Shown in pieces: positions 7,379 through 11,010 of a DNA stretch of 11,010 nt (position 1 is its first letter; every line of letters begins with the position of its first letter). The position numbers were made by a program, and so were the translations under genes. The notes under the pieces are model-generated. The model worked only from the letters and a program-made list of their open reading frames with translations, ran no database searches and had not been told where the DNA came from. Source of the DNA: Verrucomicrobia bacterium UBA2970 (GTDB lineage: Bacteria > Verrucomicrobiota > Verrucomicrobiia > Limisphaerales > AAA164-E04); assembly GCA_002348345.1 (NCBI GenBank), contig DEAY01000217.1:1-11010 (forward strand), written 5' to 3'.

Positions 7379-9592
7379 CTATGGATTTGATCCGCCACGG
7401 GAAATCGCCAGGTTCTCAGGATAAAGAATCTGCCCAGCCGCCACCCCCCCGACAGAGCCGACAAACCCAAAGGAGATCATACCGCCAGGCTGAATCAACG
7501 CATTATAGCCGGCATCCTGAATCGAGAACCGCCCTCCCTCATGGGAAACCATCTGGGCATCCCAGATGGAACCAATTGAGTATGGAAAATCAAAGCTTAG
7601 CCCCCATCCATTGGCACCTTCCGGAACGCTCATCGTCGCACTCGCGGTAAAGCCCGTTCCCCACGCTTCATTGATTTCGATCTTGAGAGGCTCCGTCGGG
7701 AGGGGTTCTTCAACCGGCGCTTCCTCATCGGGTGCTTCCGCCGAAGCCCCTCCTGCCGAGATTCCATTGAAAGAAATGTTGTCCGGCGTTGTATCCTGGC
7801 TGCTTGCCGCTTCAATCCCGAACGCCACCGAGTCGCCTGGATCCATGACACCATTCCAACTCGCATTGTGGAAGACGAACCGTGTTCCCTCCTGGGTGGC
7901 ATTCGATGCATTCCAATAGTTGACCAACGAAACACCCAAATCAAAAGCGACCGTCCAACCCTCGATTCGATCCGGGGTAAGATTCTGTAGGGTCACCGTC
8001 GCCGTGTAACCACTCCCCCAGTCATTGTTGATTCGAAAGTCGACCGCTGCGCCCTCACCGGTCGGTGGGGCATCATCGTCCTGAATGGTCACCAACGAGC
8101 GCGCTCTCGAAAGCGTCGCCCCCCTCGCCTGACTCCACTCAAGCTCAAAGGTTTCATCCGGTTCGACCTCCAGGTCCCCAAACACCTCAACGCAGATCGA
8201 TGCCCGGGTGGCACCTGGGGGAAAGTGAACCATCGAGAAGAGCTCGGAATAGTCACTCCCGGCCTGCGCGGAACCATTGACCGATCGCACCATCAAGTGA
8301 ACCATTTCCGATGGAGCGGAACTCAAAGTCAAATTGACACAGGCCTGATGCGTTCCGTTATCCGATTCCATGACAATCACATCGTCCATGGCAACCTCCG
8401 GAAGAGGCTGAGGCTGAGGATCGGGCTGGGGCTGCGGATGAGGGTGCGGGTGGGGCTCCGGATCAGGTGAACCCGCCGCTCCCCGGATGATGACCCCATT
8501 GATCTGGACCATCCCAAGTTCCTCTGCACCGAGGCCTCCCGGATCCCCCTGAAAACCAAACGAGGTTTGACCTCCCGCGGGAATGGCGCGGTTCCACCCA
8601 TCGTTCATCACGGTGTAACGATCGCCCTCGCGGCGAACCAACTGGGCATTCCAGAAGGCGGTGATATTCCGTGCCAGTTCAAACTCGAGAGTCCATCCGT
8701 TAATCATCGACATTCCCTCATTTCGAATCACGAATTCAGCCGTGAAACCGCTGCCCCAATCATCTTGAATGGAAAAATCCAACGAGGCCTCGATTTCAGC
8801 AGACAGATAATCCCCCGGAAACTCATCGTAGGCGCCAGTCCCATTGACGGGATTCCCATATCCGGTGCCATCTCCGAAATCAAGGTCACTCAGGGAAAAG
8901 AACGCCTCCCCCGCAGGATCAATTCGCTGCCAAATCACATAAAGCACGTGGTGTCCCGTCCGTTGGGGAAAGTCGACCACGAAGCGATAAAGCGCCCCGT
9001 CTCTCACAAAACTTTCCGGTCCGTCGAGCGCTTCCAGATCATCCCAAGTTAAGGCCTGATCGGGACGCCATCCCTCTTTGCTGATGAACGCCTTGAAGTA
9101 GCTCGGATCATGGGGGACGTGTGCGTCGAAAACGACCGGGTAAGGGCCAGGATTGACCCGGGTGGCTGGCCAATCCGTCCGCTGCAAATCCAATCCGGAG
9201 TACTTGGATCGGCCGGCACTCGCTAATCGCCCATCTGGAATCAGTCGTCGGTACTCTGCCAAATCATCGCCTCCATATCCCGGCACCAGTAGATTGACCT
9301 CGGACCAATCATAAAAAGGCTGCGTCCCCGCTGCCGTGATGGCCGCCTCCGAAACAGGGCGATCCGGAGACTCGGGGTCTTCCAAGAAGATCCGCAACAC
9401 CCGACTGACCGGATCCCCCACAGAGCCGTGGGCTTGCAATTCCTCCGAAGCCTGAGAACCCAAGACCAAGACGATCGCCATCCGGGCGAGCCTCATCCAT
9501 GGCTGGCGGTTCCGCCCTGCTCCCCTTCGATTGCACGATTGCCCCTGGAAAAAACGAGCCGGTCCCTGGTGGTCAACACTCTCTTTGGTCAT
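7379..9592 (-). CDS. Secreted AA10 lytic polysaccharide monooxygenase with three CBM2 modules and a Calx-beta domain
   Basis: This is a 737-residue secreted copper enzyme predicted to cleave cellulose or chitin oxidatively. The signal peptide (from Met33, MRLARMAIVLVLGSQASEELQA) ends just before His55, so the mature N-terminal His can form the copper brace, as AA10 enzymes require. The AA10 domain (55-239) has HGSVGDPVSR, IPDGRLASAG (118-127), the second brace His161 in VPHDPSYFKAFISKEGW, GHHVLYVIWQR (213-223), and the axial Phe231 in AFFSLSDLDF. CBM2-1 (about 268-372) has surface Trp279, 314 and 333. A His/Gln-Pro linker follows (376-400), then a Calx-beta domain (about 402-507: SDYSELFSMVHFPPGATRAS, DLEVEPDETFEL, TIQDDD). 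CBM2-2 (515-613) has Trp525, 560 and 579. An acidic Pro/Glu linker leads to CBM2-3 (635-734), with Trp644, Trp677 and Tyr696. No module except Calx-beta contains cysteine. The coordinates give the longest frame; the ATG at 9496 (Met33) gives a more normal signal peptide and may be the real start. Neither has a Shine-Dalgarno motif. Confidence 0.95.
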   Translation of the reverse strand: MTKESVDHQGPARFFQGQSCNRRGAGRNRQPWMRLARMAIVLVLGSQASEELQAHGSVGDPVSRVLRIFLEDPESPDRPVSEAAITAAGTQPFYDWSEVNLLVPGYGGDDLAEYRRLIPDGRLASAGRSKYSGLDLQRTDWPATRVNPGPYPVVFDAHVPHDPSYFKAFISKEGWRPDQALTWDDLEALDGPESFVRDGALYRFVVDFPQRTGHHVLYVIWQRIDPAGEAFFSLSDLDFGDGTGYGNPVNGTGAYDEFPGDYLSAEIEASLDFSIQDDWGSGFTAEFVIRNEGMSMINGWTLEFELARNITAFWNAQLVRREGDRYTVMNDGWNRAIPAGGQTSFGFQGDPGGLGAEELGMVQINGVIIRGAAGSPDPEPHPHPHPQPQPDPQPQPLPEVAMDDVIVMESDNGTHQACVNLTLSSAPSEMVHLMVRSVNGSAQAGSDYSELFSMVHFPPGATRASICVEVFGDLEVEPDETFELEWSQARGATLSRARSLVTIQDDDAPPTGEGAAVDFRINNDWGSGYTATVTLQNLTPDRIEGWTVAFDLGVSLVNYWNASNATQEGTRFVFHNASWNGVMDPGDSVAFGIEAASSQDTTPDNISFNGISAGGASAEAPDEEAPVEEPLPTEPLKIEINEAWGTGFTASATMSVPEGANGWGLSFDFPYSIGSIWDAQMVSHEGGRFSIQDAGYNALIQPGGMISFGFVGSVGGVAAGQILYPENLAISRGGSNP
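8393..8470 (-). repeat. Low-complexity linker-coding repeat (His-Pro/Gln-Pro)
   Basis: This stretch encodes residues 375-400 of the monooxygenase, with alternating Pro and His, Gln or Asp (EPHPHPHPQPQPDPQPQPLP). On the + strand it reads as a GGGGCTG/GGATGAGGGTG-like purine-rich, imperfect 6-12 nt repeat. It separates the catalytic part plus first CBM2 from the Calx-beta and two C-terminal CBM2 modules. Length variation between strains would be expected. Confidence 0.8.
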
Positions 9593-9624
9593 ACAAACGT
9601 CATTAGAGCACGCTTTGTACCAAC

Positions 9625-9663
9625 CTTATAATTCGATTGTGAAAGCTTGGCGAGTGAACGCCA
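9625..9663 (-). promoter_or_regulatory. Candidate promoter and overlapping dyad upstream of the monooxygenase gene
   Basis: On the - strand, TCGCCA (9653-9648) and TATAAG (9630-9625) are separated by 17 bp, matching a sigma-70-like promoter at 4/6 and 5/6 positions. Transcription would start near 9617, about 25 nt before the longest ATG. A dyad, TGGCG-N6-CGCCA (9648-9663), overlaps the -35 element and could be an operator. This is a match by eye only. Confidence 0.3.
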
Positions 9664-9794
9664 TCCCCCCCTTTTTTTCGACATCGGCTCCATCGACGTC
9701 AGTTTCAGAAGGACGGGTTAGCAACCCTGTGCGGCCATGAATCCCCTACGAGAGAGGCCATACTGTTCGATCAGTCACACCGCAATGAGAATGG

Positions 9795-9817
9795 TGCCAC
9801 CGACCGAACTCGGTGCA
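9795..9817 (-). terminator. Possible terminator hairpin after the esterase gene
   Basis: CACCGA-N6-TCGGTG (9798-9803 with 9810-9815) can extend to TGC/GCA with one bulged base. It begins about 30 nt after the esterase stop in the leftward direction. No T run follows on the - strand, so it is at best an atypical or rho-assisted terminator. Confidence 0.3.
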
Positions 9818-9845
9818 GGGATTCGCCTTCCCAAGGAGATGATTC

Positions 9846-10898
9846 TCAATTATCCGTCCCCTCCGGATGATACCCACGCCACGTCCAAACCAGCGTATCC
9901 GCCAAGGTGTGCTCAAAGACTCGCCGATCACAATGCCGTGATTGGCGGCTGAACACGTAGCGATAGTGATACCCCTTGGCATTGAGTGCGGCTGCAGTCC
10001 GCTCGTTGGCCATCACCCAATTGTGATGGCTCTCCCCGGACAACTTCCAACCATTGTCTCGATCCGAAACATGGGTGAAGATCCGGAGCGGTTTTTTCTC
10101 AGCATTCTCGATCAACTTCATCCCTGAGTGATACTCCCAGGCCCCCAACGGATACGCCGCCTCTTCGGGAGCATCATCATCTTGTTGATCCACAAAGGTT
10201 CCCGAATAGGTGATGATTCGTCGAAACAGATCCGGACGAAACCACCCCATGGTCAACGCAGCCGCACCGCCGGAGCTGCAACCCATGGTGGCACGCCCCC
10301 AGGGATCCTTCGTCAAGGCAAGGTTGGGATAGACCGCGCGAATTTCGGCCTGGCTGAGAACAGCAGGTATGACCTCGGTTTCGATGAACCGAGCCAGGCG
10401 GTCGGACATGGTATCATATTCCAGCCCCCGCTGGCTCCCCTTGCTATCACTCCCCCCATTCTGAACGGCAATCACAACAAAGGGCGGAAGCCTTCTTTCC
10501 GGATCTTTTGAAATCGTCAGATTATCAAGCGCGTTGCGGACCAAATCCAACCGGCTGGGCCCGTCGTGAGTGACCAGCAGAGGAGCCTCACTACCGTCTC
10601 GATAGGCTGCAGGAATGTAGACAAAGATCTTGCGCTCCTTTCGAACCGGCCGTCGTTGCGGCTCCAAGGTGGGATCATCACCTCGAAAAACAAGGCTCTC
10701 CGCCAGGGGCATGGAAAACTCAAATTGCCTCCCTTTCGGATGACCCTGGTCGGTCAAATCGGGATCGATCCGATACGCGGGTCCGATGACATAGTTCCCA
10801 TCACCCTTGGAATCGATGGTCTCTTGGGCTCGAAGCACTGAGGCATGGAGACCGCTCGCAACAATGAGGCCAATGAAAAACGTTCTGGGGCGCTTCAT
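9846..10898 (-). CDS. Secreted alpha/beta-hydrolase esterase (enterochelin esterase/feruloyl esterase-like)
   Basis: This is a 350-residue exported carboxylesterase of the esterase D/Fes-like group. Members of this group include feruloyl, acetyl-xylan and siderophore esterases. A Sec signal spans 1-24 (KRPR, then FFIGLIVASGLHASVL, with a cut after LRA). A short N-terminal region leads to the core: KIFVYIPAAYRDG (90-102), VTHDGP with an oxyanion-hole-type HDG (109-114), VVIAVQNGG (141-149), the nucleophile elbow MGCSSGGAAA (205-214) with probable nucleophile Ser208, a candidate acid at Asp279 or Asp281 in VSDRDNGW, and a probable catalytic His322 in SRHCDRRVFEHTLADTLVW. The length is normal for a single-domain secreted esterase. 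Beside a polysaccharide monooxygenase, removal of acyl groups or ferulate from hemicellulose is an attractive role, but the sequence does not show the substrate. It is the gene just upstream of the monooxygenase on the same strand, but 253 bp apart, so co-transcription is doubtful. No Shine-Dalgarno motif is properly placed; AGGGGA lies about 19 nt before the ATG, which is too far. Confidence 0.9.
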   Translation of the reverse strand: MKRPRTFFIGLIVASGLHASVLRAQETIDSKGDGNYVIGPAYRIDPDLTDQGHPKGRQFEFSMPLAESLVFRGDDPTLEPQRRPVRKERKIFVYIPAAYRDGSEAPLLVTHDGPSRLDLVRNALDNLTISKDPERRLPPFVVIAVQNGGSDSKGSQRGLEYDTMSDRLARFIETEVIPAVLSQAEIRAVYPNLALTKDPWGRATMGCSSGGAAALTMGWFRPDLFRRIITYSGTFVDQQDDDAPEEAAYPLGAWEYHSGMKLIENAEKKPLRIFTHVSDRDNGWKLSGESHHNWVMANERTAAALNAKGYHYRYVFSRQSRHCDRRVFEHTLADTLVWTWRGYHPEGTDN

Positions 10899-11010
10899 GT
10901 TTAAGTTAAGGCACTTCCCCTGATCTCGATCAAGCGTTTAATCGACGATTCAACGGGTCTTGATTCTTGATTCTAACGATTGGCTGCGAATTGGCCCCTG
11001 CAAGCCGGTC
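10899..11010 (-). promoter_or_regulatory. Upstream region of the esterase gene
   Basis: The last 112 bp is the presumed leader and promoter of the esterase gene. It contains an inverted repeat TGATC-TC-GATCA at 10921-10932, about 25 nt before the ATG, and two tandem copies of TTGATTC at 10960-10973. I could not identify a good -35/-10 pair. The regulatory label rests mainly on position. Confidence 0.3.

Larger units (their letters stand above)
9593..9845. other. Spacer between monooxygenase and esterase genes
   Basis: This 253-bp stretch contains the candidate monooxygenase promoter and dyad (9625-9663), a C7T7 tract (9665-9678), a small inverted repeat GGGTT-AGC-AACCC (9715-9727), and a possible terminator hairpin for the esterase gene (9795-9817). 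Open frames crossing it show no coding character, and I see no gene. Confidence 0.6.

Noticed and set aside
8567..9052. 161-codon open frame on the + strand
   Set aside because: It is antisense to the AA10 and first CBM2 coding region, which is strongly supported by motifs.
9665..9678. C7T7 tract preceded by TGGCG-N6-CGCCA, resembling a + strand terminator
   Set aside because: No + strand gene lies upstream, and a C run separates the hairpin from the T run. The dyad fits better as part of the monooxygenase promoter region.
10921..10973. TGATC-TC-GATCA inverted repeat and tandem TTGATTC copies upstream of the esterase gene
   Set aside because: They are too short to claim as a binding site without conservation data, so they are only noted in the upstream-region entry.
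1..11010. Search for CRISPR, tRNA, insertion sequences, phage or defence genes
   Set aside because: No regularly spaced repeats, cloverleaf-like segments, transposases or known defence proteins were seen. Every substantial coding region is explained by exported metabolic genes.

Overview
The window looks like a chromosomal segment from the Planctomycetes-Verrucomicrobia side of the PVC superphylum. The main reason is the adjacent pair of a PSCyt1-DUF1549-DUF1553 cytochrome protein and a Tat-exported DUF1501 protein, which sits beside a formylglycine-type sulfatase. That combination is greatly expanded in those two phyla. None of the starts I examined has a Shine-Dalgarno motif at normal spacing, which fits the same groups. 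I cannot separate Verrucomicrobia from Planctomycetes from this sequence alone, although the overall flavour leans towards Verrucomicrobia.

Layout from left to right: (1) a 5'-truncated alpha/beta-hydrolase on the + strand (3-638); (2) a convergent secreted arylsulfatase on the - strand (688-2040); (3) a 250-bp spacer holding a strong - strand intrinsic terminator (2099-2124); (4) a - strand two-gene operon, transcribed from 6056 to 2292, encoding the cytochrome protein and then the DUF1501 protein, joined by a TGA/ATG junction with no gap; (5) a 155-bp divergent spacer; (6) a + strand gene for an unrecognised, probably exported, beta-helix-like protein (6212-7336); (7) a convergent - strand gene for a large modular lytic polysaccharide monooxygenase (7379-9592); (8) a 253-bp spacer with a candidate promoter and a dyad for that gene; and (9) a - strand secreted esterase of the enterochelin/feruloyl esterase-like type (9846-10898). 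The last 112 bp is its upstream region.

Six products carry a recognisable or probable Sec or Tat export signal. The seventh is cut off before its N-terminus. The locus therefore reads as an exported polysaccharide-attack set: an oxidative cleaver with three cellulose-binding-type modules, one or two ester hydrolases, a sulfatase and a possible carbohydrate-interacting beta-helix. The adjoining c-type cytochrome/DUF1501 operon is a known but functionally unresolved PVC-type pair. The most interesting item is the monooxygenase, with the order AA10, CBM2, Calx-beta, CBM2, CBM2. Its catalytic and binding modules contain no cysteine, and a His-Pro/Gln-Pro linker lies between the first CBM2 and the Calx-beta domain. 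No tRNA, rRNA, CRISPR array, insertion sequence or phage gene was seen.
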